Assembly (NCBI GenBank): GCA_003161205.1
Contig: PMOU01000116.1
Span: forward strand, 5,649-15,975
Length of the DNA stretch: 10,327 bases
Direction of reading: 5' to 3'
Source of the DNA: Actinomycetota bacterium
GTDB taxonomy: Bacteria; Actinomycetota; Actinomycetes; Streptosporangiales; Streptosporangiaceae
Made by a program: the position numbers and the translations under genes. Below, piece after piece: positions 1 to 5,823 of this stretch. Numbering within the stretch: the first letter of the stretch is position 1; each line of letters starts with the position of its first letter. A model generated the notes under the pieces. The model was not told the origin of the DNA and did not search any database. It was given only the letters and a program-made list of their open reading frames with translations.

Positions 1-2184
1 TTCCTGATCGTGCACGACATCGTGGAGTTCTGCGAGCGGGCGAACATCTTGTGCCAGGGCCGGGGCTCGGCAGCCAACTCGGCGGTGTGCTTCGCGATCG
101 GCATCACCAGCGTCGATCCGGTCTCGCACCACCTGCTGTTCGAGCGGTTCCTGTCCGAGGGCCGGGACGGACCGCCGGACATCGACCTGGACATCGAGCA
201 CCGCCGGCGCGAGGAGGTCATCCAGTACGTCTACGACACCTACGGCCGGGACCGGGCCGCCCAGGTCGCCAACGTGATCACGTACCGGCCGCGGATGGCG
301 CTGCGAGACGCCGGCCGCGCGCTCGGCTTCACCCCGGCGCAGTCGGACGTCTGGGTCCGCCAGATCGGTCCCGGGGCGGCCGAGGCGGGGGAGGCCCTGG
401 AGCCCGGCGATCCGGACGGCGATCCGGCCAGTGATCCAGACCGCGCCCCGGCGGCGGTGATCGAGCTGGCCACCCAGCTGCAGCGGCTGCCGCGCCACCT
501 CGGCATCCATTCCGGCGGCATGGTGATCTGCGACCGGCCGGTGGGGGAGGTGTGCCCGGTCGAGTGGGCCCGGATGCCGGGCCGCACCGTGCTGCAGTGG
601 GACAAGGACGACTGCGCCTACGCCGGCCTGGTCAAGTTCGACCTGCTCGGCCTGGGCATGCTGGCCGCGCTGCACGACTGCTTTGACCTGGTCACCAAGT
701 ACCACGGCGAGCACTGGACGATGGCCACGATCCCGCAGGAGGACCCGGCCGTCTACCAGATGCTGGCCGAGGCGGACACGGTAGGCGTGTTCCAGGTGGA
801 GTCCCGGGCCCAGATGGCCACCTTGCCGCGGCTGCGGCCGGGCAAGTTTTACGACCTGGTCATCGAGGTGGCACTGATCAGGCCGGGCCCGATCCAGGGC
901 GGCTCGGTCCACCCCTACCTGCGCCGCCACGACGGCCTGGAGGAGGCCGCGATGCCGCACGAGCTGATGCGCCCGGCCCTGGAGAAGACGCTGGGCGTGC
1001 CGCTGTTCCAGGAACAGATGATGCAGCTGGCCATCGACTGCGCAGGCTTTTCTCCGAACGAGGCCGACCGCCTGCGCCAGGCCATGAGTTCCAAGCGGGC
1101 CCCGGAACGCGTAGAAGAACTCCGGCAGCGCCTGCTCGGCGGGATGGCCGAGCGTGGCATCGACGCCGCGGTGGCGCAGGACATCTACGAAAAGATTCTC
1201 GCCTTCTCCAGCTACGGGTTCCCCGAGTCGCACGCGATCAGCTTCGCGTACCTGGTCTACGCGAGCGCCTGGCTGAAACGGCACTTCCCGGCCGCGTTCA
1301 CCACCGCGCTGCTGCGCAACCAGCCGATGGGGTTCTACGCCCCGCACAGCCTGATCAACGACGCCCGGCGGCACGAGGTCACCGTGCTCGGCGTGGACGT
1401 GAACGCCAGCGAGGCGCTGGCCACGCTGGAGCGCCCCAGCGCGGCGGGGCGCGACGCCGGGGCCGGAGCCGGAGCCGACCGGGGGCCGGACGCCGGACCG
1501 GTCATCCGGCCGGGTTTGGCCAGCGTGCGCAACCTGTCCCGGTCCGTCGCCGATCAGGTCGCGGCCGGACGTCCCTACCGTGACCTGGAGGATTTCGCGG
1601 CCCGCAGCCAGCTGCCGGCCGCCGCGCTCGAGGCGCTGGCTACCGCGGGTGCGTTCGGCTGTTTCGGGCTCAGCAGGCGGGCCGCGCTGTGGGCGGCCGG
1701 GGCCGCCGCCTCGCTGCGCGAGGGACAGCTGCCCGGCACCACCACCGGGCTGGACGCGCCGCCGCTGCCGGCCATGACCCCGGCCGAGGAGACGCTGGCC
1801 GATTTGTGGGCGACCAGCACGTACGGCACCCATCCGCTGGTCCACATCCGGGCGTCGCTGGCGGCGCGGCAGGTGCTCACGGTGACCTCGGCCAAGTCGG
1901 TGGCCGACTCCTCCGACGTGGCCGTGGCCGGCCTGGTCACCCACCGGCAGCGTCCGCCGACCGCGCGGGGCGTGGTGTTCATCAGCCTGGAGGACGAGAC
2001 CGGCATGCTGAACGTCATCTGCCCGCCCCAGGTGTGGGACCGCCACCGCCGGGTGGCCACGGTGGCACCCGCGCTGGTCATCTGGGGCCGGATCGAGCGC
2101 ACCAGCGGCGCCGTCAACCTGGTCGCCGCCGCCCTGCGCCCGCTCCGCGTGACGGCTAGCGTCCCCAGCCGCGACTTCCGCTGA
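1..2184 (+). CDS. dnaE2: Error-prone DNA polymerase DnaE2 (ImuC), 5' end outside the window
   Basis: C-family replicative-type polymerase used for translesion synthesis and damage-induced mutagenesis, normally with ImuA'/ImuB. The reading frame is open from base 1, so the start lies upstream; 727 residues are visible, against roughly 1,050-1,150 for the family. The missing part would hold the PHP domain and the first part of the palm. Visible in order: GRGSAANS at residues 20-27; PDIDLD at 59-64, carrying two catalytic aspartates; HLGIHSGGMVI at 168-177; KFDLLGL at 213-219 with the third catalytic Asp (D215); the finger region with GVPLFQEQMM; the helix-hairpin-helix region; and a C-terminal OB fold around 640-700 (VFISLEDETGMLNVI). 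The GRGSAANS/PDIDLD context and the length after the active site fit DnaE2 better than DnaE1. A Gly/Ala/Asp-rich insert lies near 480-500. Because the promoter is off-window, SOS control cannot be judged. It converges on the deformylase-like gene. Confidence 0.95.
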   Translation, partial: FLIVHDIVEFCERANILCQGRGSAANSAVCFAIGITSVDPVSHHLLFERFLSEGRDGPPDIDLDIEHRRREEVIQYVYDTYGRDRAAQVANVITYRPRMALRDAGRALGFTPAQSDVWVRQIGPGAAEAGEALEPGDPDGDPASDPDRAPAAVIELATQLQRLPRHLGIHSGGMVICDRPVGEVCPVEWARMPGRTVLQWDKDDCAYAGLVKFDLLGLGMLAALHDCFDLVTKYHGEHWTMATIPQEDPAVYQMLAEADTVGVFQVESRAQMATLPRLRPGKFYDLVIEVALIRPGPIQGGSVHPYLRRHDGLEEAAMPHELMRPALEKTLGVPLFQEQMMQLAIDCAGFSPNEADRLRQAMSSKRAPERVEELRQRLLGGMAERGIDAAVAQDIYEKILAFSSYGFPESHAISFAYLVYASAWLKRHFPAAFTTALLRNQPMGFYAPHSLINDARRHEVTVLGVDVNASEALATLERPSAAGRDAGAGAGADRGPDAGPVIRPGLASVRNLSRSVADQVAAGRPYRDLEDFAARSQLPAAALEALATAGAFGCFGLSRRAALWAAGAAASLREGQLPGTTTGLDAPPLPAMTPAEETLADLWATSTYGTHPLVHIRASLAARQVLTVTSAKSVADSSDVAVAGLVTHRQRPPTARGVVFISLEDETGMLNVICPPQVWDRHRRVATVAPALVIWGRIERTSGAVNLVAAALRPLRVTASVPSRDFR

Positions 2185-2275
2185 TCAGGTTGAATTTTCA
2201 ATTATTTCTGCGACGACCCCTTGAACCCCCCACTGTGAAGTCTTCGCGATCAAGACGGCACCACCGCCCCGTACC
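2185..2275. other. Convergent spacer between dnaE2 and the deformylase-like gene
   Basis: This 91-bp gap separates two genes that run towards each other. It starts with an unusually AT-rich stretch (about 2188-2210) that contains the short inverted repeat TTGAA-TT-TTCAA. It also holds a GTCTT/AAGAC inverted repeat at 2240-2256 with a 7-nt loop. Both stems are short and neither is followed by a convincing T tract, so terminator function on either strand is only a guess. No ORF with coding character was seen. Confidence 0.3.
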
Positions 2276-2773
2276 CTAGCCGCCGAAAGCCGGGGAGCGC
2301 TGGCGGAGCTGGCGCAGCACGGCGCGCCGTTCGGCGCCGGTGAGCTGGTCGATGTAGAGCTCGCCGCGCAGGTGGCCGGTTTCGTGCTGCAGGCAGCGGG
2401 CCAGCTCGCCGGTACCGGCGACCACAACCGGCTGCTGGCCAAGGTCGACGCCCGTGACCACGGCGTAGGCCGCCCGCGGCCGGATCGCGGAGACGCCGGG
2501 GATGGACAGGCAGGCTTCGGGGCCGTCCTGGCTGCCGCTGACCTCGGTGACCTCCGGGTTGATCACGTAACCGAGCTGGCTGTCGACGTTGTAGGAGAAC
2601 ACGGCGAGGCTGGAGCCGATCTGGTTGGCGGCTAGCCCGGCCCGTCCGGGCACCTGCACGGTGTCCAGGAGGTCCTGGACGAGCCGGGCCAGGGCGGCAT
2701 CGAATCGCCGCACCTCATCGCAGGCCGTGCGCAGCACCGGATCACCGAGCAGGCGCAGCGACCGGACCGTCAC
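2276..2773 (-). CDS. def: Peptide deformylase-like metalloprotein with altered motifs 2 and 3
   Basis: Deformylases remove the formyl group from the N-terminal Met of new proteins using a Cys/His/His-bound metal. At 165 residues this is a normal length. Motif 1 is GRAGLAANQ at 43-51 with the conserved Q51. Motif 2 reads EACLS at 86-90 where the family has EGCLS; the metal ligand C88 is kept. Motif 3 reads QHETGH at 129-134 where most members have QHExDH; H130, E131 and H134 are kept. All catalytic groups are therefore present, but two neighbouring positions differ, which suggests an auxiliary paralogue rather than the housekeeping enzyme. The start is GTG and overlaps the padR stop (GTGA), with no Shine-Dalgarno, so translation is probably coupled to padR. 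There is no fmt methionyl-tRNA formyltransferase gene beside it, although def is often next to fmt. A catalytically weak or resistant deformylase are both possible. Confidence 0.85.
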   Translation of the reverse strand: MTVRSLRLLGDPVLRTACDEVRRFDAALARLVQDLLDTVQVPGRAGLAANQIGSSLAVFSYNVDSQLGYVINPEVTEVSGSQDGPEACLSIPGVSAIRPRAAYAVVTGVDLGQQPVVVAGTGELARCLQHETGHLRGELYIDQLTGAERRAVLRQLRQRSPAFGG

Positions 2774-3333
2774 GGCCGGGCCCGGTGCTCACTGTCGGCC
2801 GCCAGCTTGCCGATCCGGTCCAGAACGAGCTGGTGCCAGGCCATCTCGGCTTCCATCCGCATCCGCGCGTGCTCAATAACAAGGTCATCGGCAACCGTCT
2901 GGTCCGGCCAGGCCCGGTCCCGGTGGTGATCGAACTGAGCCGCCTGAGCTGACAGGGCCCGGATCCGGTCATCCAGGTACCCGCGCAGGGTGTCCTCGTC
3001 CAGGTCGTTGCTCATGGCCAAGGCGAGGTCGACCGGGTCGGGACGCAGCCCGGCCTCCTGCAGCGCTTCCGCGCGCAGGACCTCGAGCTCGCGGCGGCCC
3101 TCGGCGGTGATGGCGTAGACCGTGCGCGCCGGGAGGTGGCCGGCCTGCTCCGTGCGCAGCGCTTCGATGAGCCCCTCCGCGGCCAGCCGGTGCAATGCCC
3201 CGTACAGCGACCCCGGGCGCACATCGGACCACAACTCGGCCCGGTCCATCCGGGCATCTCGCCGCAGCTGGTGGCCATACATCGGCCCGCGCTTCGCCAG
3301 GGCCCCCAGGACGAAAAGCCGAGTCGGATTCAC
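2770..3333 (-). CDS. PadR-family transcriptional regulator
   Basis: A 187-residue protein. The N-terminal winged helix (about 1-85) has the classic PadR pattern: LFVLGALAKRGPMYGHQL, then GSLYGALHRLAAEGLIE, then a wing ending RTVYAITAEGRREL. The C-terminal part (about 100-185) is helical, as in the PadR C-terminal dimerisation domain. PadR proteins usually repress their own operon and are released by small aromatic or hydrophobic ligands. The GTG start at 3333 is chosen because the PadR fold begins immediately (NPTRLFVLG) and no alternative start fits. There is no clear Shine-Dalgarno; TTTACT lies 6 nt upstream and may be a weak -10 for a leaderless message. The gene overlaps the deformylase-like gene by 4 bases, so the two form one transcription unit. 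The ligand cannot be told from sequence. Confidence 0.93.
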   Translation of the reverse strand: MNPTRLFVLGALAKRGPMYGHQLRRDARMDRAELWSDVRPGSLYGALHRLAAEGLIEALRTEQAGHLPARTVYAITAEGRRELEVLRAEALQEAGLRPDPVDLALAMSNDLDEDTLRGYLDDRIRALSAQAAQFDHHRDRAWPDQTVADDLVIEHARMRMEAEMAWHQLVLDRIGKLAADSEHRARP

Positions 3334-3347
3334 CCCGCTAGTAAATC

Positions 3348-3373
3348 ATGAGTGCTCAAATATGAGTACTCAT
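3348..3373. promoter_or_regulatory. Probable PadR operator: two tandem palindromic sites
   Basis: ATGAGTACTCAT at 3362-3373 is a perfect 12-bp palindrome. ATGAGTGCTCAA at 3348-3359 matches it at 10 of 12 positions. The copies are 14 bp apart start to start, in an AT-rich island 15-40 bp upstream of the padR GTG. They cover the expected spacer and -35 region of its promoter. Autorepression by the adjacent PadR protein is the natural reading. The repeats are seen directly; the binding partner is inferred. Confidence 0.65.
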
Positions 3374-3392
3374 GGCGCCACTGCCACGACAG

Positions 3393-3422
3393 AAAAACCC
3401 GTCCGATGTCGCCATGGCGGGT
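3393..3422 (-). terminator. Possible intrinsic terminator after the marR gene
   Basis: Read on the minus strand, ACCCG (3422-3418) pairs with CGGGT (3401-3397), and a run of five T follows (3397-3393). It begins 8 nt past the MarR stop codon. The perfect stem is only 5 bp, with one mismatch and one further pair inside and a loop of about 12 nt. An alternative fold is the self-complementary CGCCATGGCG at 3410-3419. This would separate marR from padR transcription. Moderate to low confidence because the stem is short. Confidence 0.45.
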
Positions 3423-3430
3423 GCCCGTCG

Positions 3431-3904
3431 TCAGAGCGGGAGGCCTCGCCCGGCCGCGTCATCGAGGATGAGGCGAGTGGCCAGGCCGGCCAGGTGGTTC
3501 CGCTGGGACTGGCTGAGGCCGCTGGTGAGTGCCGCGATCCTGGCGCCGACTTCGTCGGCGACGGTGCGGGCCAGCGCGTGCCCGTGCGGGGTGAGAGCGA
3601 CGTGAACGGCTCGCCGGTTGCCGGTGACGGGGAGGCGCTGGACCAGCCCGCGCCGCTCGGCGCGGTCAACCAGGCCGGTGACGCTGGATTTCTCCAGTTC
3701 CAGGAGGCGGGCCAGCTCGAGCATGCCGGGCTCGCGGTCGCGCAGGACCCCGATCAGCCGGGTCTGGATGATGGACAGGTCATGCTCGGCGGCGACGCGG
3801 CCGAGCAGCGACTGGATCAGGAACGAGAGCTGGACCAGGCCGTCGACCACGCCGAGATCGCTGACGGAGGCGGTCGCCGATGGCCGCCCTGCCGTGGTCG
3901 CCAT
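3431..3904 (-). CDS. MarR-family transcriptional regulator
   Basis: A 157-residue winged-helix dimer protein. Dimerisation helices lie at both ends (about 18-40 and 115-150). The DNA-binding core is at about 45-112, with LARLLELEKSSVTGLVDRAERRGLVQR as recognition region (written here as one helix-turn-helix plus start of the wing) and a wing containing TGNRRAVHVALTPHG. The protein has no cysteine at all, so it is not a thiol-oxidation sensor of the OhrR/HypR type; a small ligand such as a phenol or quinone is more likely. It is divergent from the FMN reductase gene, with 109 bp between the starts, the usual layout of a MarR repressor and its target. The ATG at 3904 is 7 nt downstream of a TAGAAT hexamer, so the message may be leaderless, although a weak CCAGG is also near the start. 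Confidence 0.93.
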   Translation of the reverse strand: MATTAGRPSATASVSDLGVVDGLVQLSFLIQSLLGRVAAEHDLSIIQTRLIGVLRDREPGMLELARLLELEKSSVTGLVDRAERRGLVQRLPVTGNRRAVHVALTPHGHALARTVADEVGARIAALTSGLSQSQRNHLAGLATRLILDDAAGRGLPL

Positions 3905-3911
3905 GACCTGG

Positions 3912-3941
3912 ATTCTAGCTTGACTGAGTTCGTGTCACCAA
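3912..3941 (-). promoter_or_regulatory. Probable marR promoter
   Basis: On the minus strand, TTGGTG (3941-3936) and TAGAAT (3917-3912) are separated by 18 bp. The -10 ends 7 nt before the ATG, which predicts a start at or next to the first codon. The -35 hexamer lies within the first operator-like site (3928-3942), so the MarR protein would block its own promoter by binding there. Confidence 0.55.
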
Positions 3942-3948
3942 CTATTTT
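3920..3948 (+). promoter_or_regulatory. Probable promoter of the FMN reductase gene
   Basis: TTGACT (3920-3925) and TATTTT (3943-3948) are separated by exactly 17 bp, close to the vegetative sigma consensus. Transcription would start near 3955, leaving a leader of about 59 nt that carries a strong ribosome-binding site. The operator-like site at 3928-3942 fills the spacer almost exactly. Confidence 0.65.
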
Positions 3949-3981
3949 AGGTTCGTGTAGCGAACTGTATGTTTCACGAAC
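3928..3981. promoter_or_regulatory. Probable MarR operator array (three GTTCGTG half-sites)
   Basis: Site 1, GTTCGTGTCACCAAC (3928-3942), is a palindrome with 6 of 7 arm pairs matched. Site 2, GTTCGTGTAGCGAAC (3951-3965), begins 23 bp later, shares the first eight bases and has GTTCG/CGAAC arms. A third GTTCGTG half-site lies in reverse orientation at 3981-3975. Site 1 sits between the -35 and -10 of the reductase promoter, and site 2 covers its expected transcription start. The spacing of about two helical turns would put bound dimers on the same DNA face. The repeats are seen directly; MarR binding is inferred from position. Confidence 0.65.
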
Positions 3982-3997
3982 ATGCCAGGTGACGGAC

Positions 3998-4007
3998 GAG
4001 GAGGGAG
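3998..4007 (+). promoter_or_regulatory. Ribosome-binding site of the FMN reductase gene
   Basis: GAGGAGGGAG with the GGAGGG core at 4000-4005, 8 nt before the ATG. It is the only strong Shine-Dalgarno seen in this window and fixes the start at 4014. Confidence 0.85.
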
Positions 4008-4013
4008 CAGCCG

Positions 4014-4577
4014 ATGAACGACCACGTCGCTGTCGTCGTCGGCAGCACACGCCCGACCCGCATCTGCGCCGGCATCGCGGCCTGGGTGCTGACCGCCGCT
4101 CAGCAGGAGAGCGTGCTGCACTATGAGCTGCTCGACCTGGCCGAAGTCAACCTGCCTTTCCTGGACGAACCGCGCAAAGCCGCCCTCGGGCAGTACGAGC
4201 ACGAGCACACCCGGGCGTGGAGCCGCCTGGTCAGCTCCTACGCCGGATTCATCTTCGTCTTCCCGCAGTACAACTGGGGCTACCCGGCGCCGCTGAAGAA
4301 CGCTCTGGACTTCCTGTACCACGAATGGAACGGCAAGCCCGCCAGCTTCGTCACGTACGGAACCCGGGGCGGCAGCAAAGCCGCCGCGCAGTTCAGCACC
4401 ATCCTGCAGGGCCTTCACATGCGCGCTCTCGATGACCACCTCGAGGCCGTGATCACCGACGACGACGTGGACGAGAACTGGCAGCTGAAAAACCTCGACG
4501 TCACCCTGCGGCCCAACCTGGCCCAGATCAAGCAGATCGACGCCCAGCTGACCGAGGCCATAACCGACACGCAGTGA
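4014..4577 (+). CDS. NAD(P)H-dependent FMN reductase (flavodoxin-like fold)
   Basis: A 187-residue cytosolic flavoprotein of the NADPH-dependent FMN reductase family, which includes chromate, quinone and azo-dye reductases. The phosphate-binding loop of the FMN site is GSTRPTR at 10-16. PQYNWGYPAPLKNALDF (84-100) is the family signature that contacts flavin and forms the dimer face, and YGTRGGSKAA at 115-124 is the second flavin loop. A two-electron quinone or nitro-compound reductase that removes electrophiles is the likely role; the true substrate cannot be read from sequence. It is divergent from marR and lies under three operator-like half-sites, so it is probably induced by the ligand MarR senses. 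It ends 14 bp from the convergent dehydrogenase gene. The acidic and amphipathic tail (about 148-187) is longer than in minimal members. Confidence 0.93.
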   Translation: MNDHVAVVVGSTRPTRICAGIAAWVLTAAQQESVLHYELLDLAEVNLPFLDEPRKAALGQYEHEHTRAWSRLVSSYAGFIFVFPQYNWGYPAPLKNALDFLYHEWNGKPASFVTYGTRGGSKAAAQFSTILQGLHMRALDDHLEAVITDDDVDENWQLKNLDVTLRPNLAQIKQIDAQLTEAITDTQ

Positions 4578-4579
4578 TC

Positions 4580-4591
4580 CCGGCCGGCCGG
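4580..4591. repeat. 12-bp perfect palindrome in the convergent gap
   Basis: CCGGCCGGCCGG fills nearly the whole 14-bp gap between the stop codons of the FMN reductase and the dehydrogenase. It could form a small GC hairpin in either transcript but has no T tract. It may simply reflect base composition. Confidence 0.4.
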
Positions 4592-5764
4592 TCAGGGCCG
4601 CAGGATCGCCTTGATCACGCCGTCGGCCCGCCGGTCGAAGCTGTCGTAAAAGCCAGGCGCGTCCGCAAGCGTGCCGTGGTGGGTGACGATCCGCCCGGGC
4701 CGTGCCCGTCCGGCCACCACCAGGTCCCGCAGCAAGGTGGTGTAGCGCCGGTCGTGCGTCCGCCCGAACCCGATGTTGATGCCCTTGCTGAAGAACGTGG
4801 CCCAGGGCACCTGCAGCGACCCGTCCGCGTTCCCCTCCACAGCGGGATGCAGGTCCTTCTCCGCGTACACCCCGGCGATCGCGACGTTACCGGTCGGGTT
4901 GACCAGCCGGGCCAGGTCGGCGATCACCTGCGTCGGGTTCTCCCGGGACGGGTCCGACCGGTCCCGGGCCTGGAACCCGACCGCGTCGATGCCCTTCTGC
5001 ACGCCGTCCATCTGCTCCTCGCCGATCGGCAGCCCGCGCCGACGCCGAAGCTCCCGGATCTGCTCCACCGGATCTCCGTCGCCGAACGACACTGGCGTCG
5101 CCCCCAGCGCCCCCGCCATGTCCAGCCGCTCGCTCACGTGGTCGACCACGTAAACCTCGGCCGCGCCGCGCAGCAGCGCGGAATAGGCGGCGAGCAGCCC
5201 GATCGTCCCCGCCCCGAACACCGCCACCGTGGCGCCTGGCTGCATGAACGCCAGCTCGGTGGCGTGCCACCCAGTCACAAAAGCATCCGCCAGCAGCACC
5301 AGGTCATCTTCGAGCTCGTCCAGCGGCGAACCCGGCACCCGGACGCAGTTCGCGTCCGCGAACGGCACCCGCAGCAGCTCCGCCTGGGCGCCCCGGTAGG
5401 GGCCCAGGCCGGCGTAGCCGTAGGCGGCTCCGAAGCCGCCCGGCCGCACCCGCAGGCACGCGGCGGTGTAACCCCGGACGCAGTTGAAGCACATCCCGCA
5501 GAACAGGTGCGTCGGGATCACCACCCGGTCACCCGGCTTGACCAGGCTGACCTCGCTCCCGGCCCGCTCGATGACCCCCAGCGGCTCGTGCCCGATCACC
5601 AGCCCGGGTTCCGCGCCGGTCCGCCCGTCGTACATGTGCAGGTCGGTCCCGCAGATCGCGCTCGACGTCACCCGCACCACGACGTCGGTGGGCTCCTCGA
5701 TCACCGCGTCCTCGACCTCGTGCACGCCGACGCGCCTGGTCCCCTCATACACAATGGCCTTCAT
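4592..5764 (-). CDS. Zinc-dependent dehydrogenase, glutathione-independent formaldehyde dehydrogenase-like
   Basis: A 390-residue medium-chain alcohol dehydrogenase, close in size to Pseudomonas formaldehyde dehydrogenase (about 398), which oxidises formaldehyde with NAD and no glutathione. Catalytic zinc ligands C38 (AICGTD), H59 (IGHEPLG) and D160 (LLADAF) keep the Cys/His/Asp pattern of that family. The structural zinc site is C89, C92, C95 and C103. The Rossmann fold has GAGTIG at 184-189, and D208 at the end of the next strand favours NAD over NADP. SDPSRENPTQVI in the C-terminal half is also typical of the subfamily. The ATG at 5764 is chosen because MKAIVYEG is the usual N-terminus; the frame stays open upstream but there it only shadows alkB. 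A weak AGAAAG precedes the start by about 12 nt. The gene lies 59 bp after alkB in the same direction. Formaldehyde is a reasonable substrate, but other alcohols or aldehydes are possible. Confidence 0.88.
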   Translation of the reverse strand: MKAIVYEGTRRVGVHEVEDAVIEEPTDVVVRVTSSAICGTDLHMYDGRTGAEPGLVIGHEPLGVIERAGSEVSLVKPGDRVVIPTHLFCGMCFNCVRGYTAACLRVRPGGFGAAYGYAGLGPYRGAQAELLRVPFADANCVRVPGSPLDELEDDLVLLADAFVTGWHATELAFMQPGATVAVFGAGTIGLLAAYSALLRGAAEVYVVDHVSERLDMAGALGATPVSFGDGDPVEQIRELRRRRGLPIGEEQMDGVQKGIDAVGFQARDRSDPSRENPTQVIADLARLVNPTGNVAIAGVYAEKDLHPAVEGNADGSLQVPWATFFSKGINIGFGRTHDRRYTTLLRDLVVAGRARPGRIVTHHGTLADAPGFYDSFDRRADGVIKAILRP

Positions 5765-5786
5765 GGCCGTGATTCTTTCTGCCGGC

Positions 5787-5814
5787 GCGCTCCCTAAACG
5801 GCTCTCGCTAAACG
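5787..5814. repeat. Tandem 14-bp direct repeat upstream of the dehydrogenase gene
   Basis: Two adjacent 14-mers, GCGCTCCCTAAACG (5787-5800) and GCTCTCGCTAAACG (5801-5814), match at 12 of 14 positions. They lie in the 59-bp gap between the alkB stop and the dehydrogenase start. Read on the minus strand each contains CGTTTAG followed by a GAG. A regulatory site for the dehydrogenase gene is possible; no regulator can be named. Confidence 0.55.
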
Positions 5815-5823
5815 ACGCACCCC

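Noticed and set aside
1575..2201. Minus-strand frame of 208 codons opposite the end of dnaE2
   Set aside because: Antisense shadow. The plus strand encodes the DnaE2 C-terminal OB fold without interruption.
3951..3965. GTTCG-N5-CGAAC near the FMN reductase promoter as a LexA box
   Set aside because: The half-sites are in the opposite order to the SOS box (CGAAC...GTTCG), and the element is one of a set of repeats best explained by the adjacent MarR.
3122..4126. Plus-strand frame of 334 codons crossing padR, marR and the intergenic promoters
   Set aside because: It runs antisense to two well-supported regulators, across their promoters and into the reductase gene in another frame, and shows no domain.
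4574..5797. Long plus-strand open frame (407 codons) opposite the zinc dehydrogenase
   Set aside because: The translation is rich in Arg/His/Pro/Gln with no recognisable domain, as expected from the antisense of a GC-rich gene. The minus strand encodes a clear dehydrogenase with all zinc ligands.
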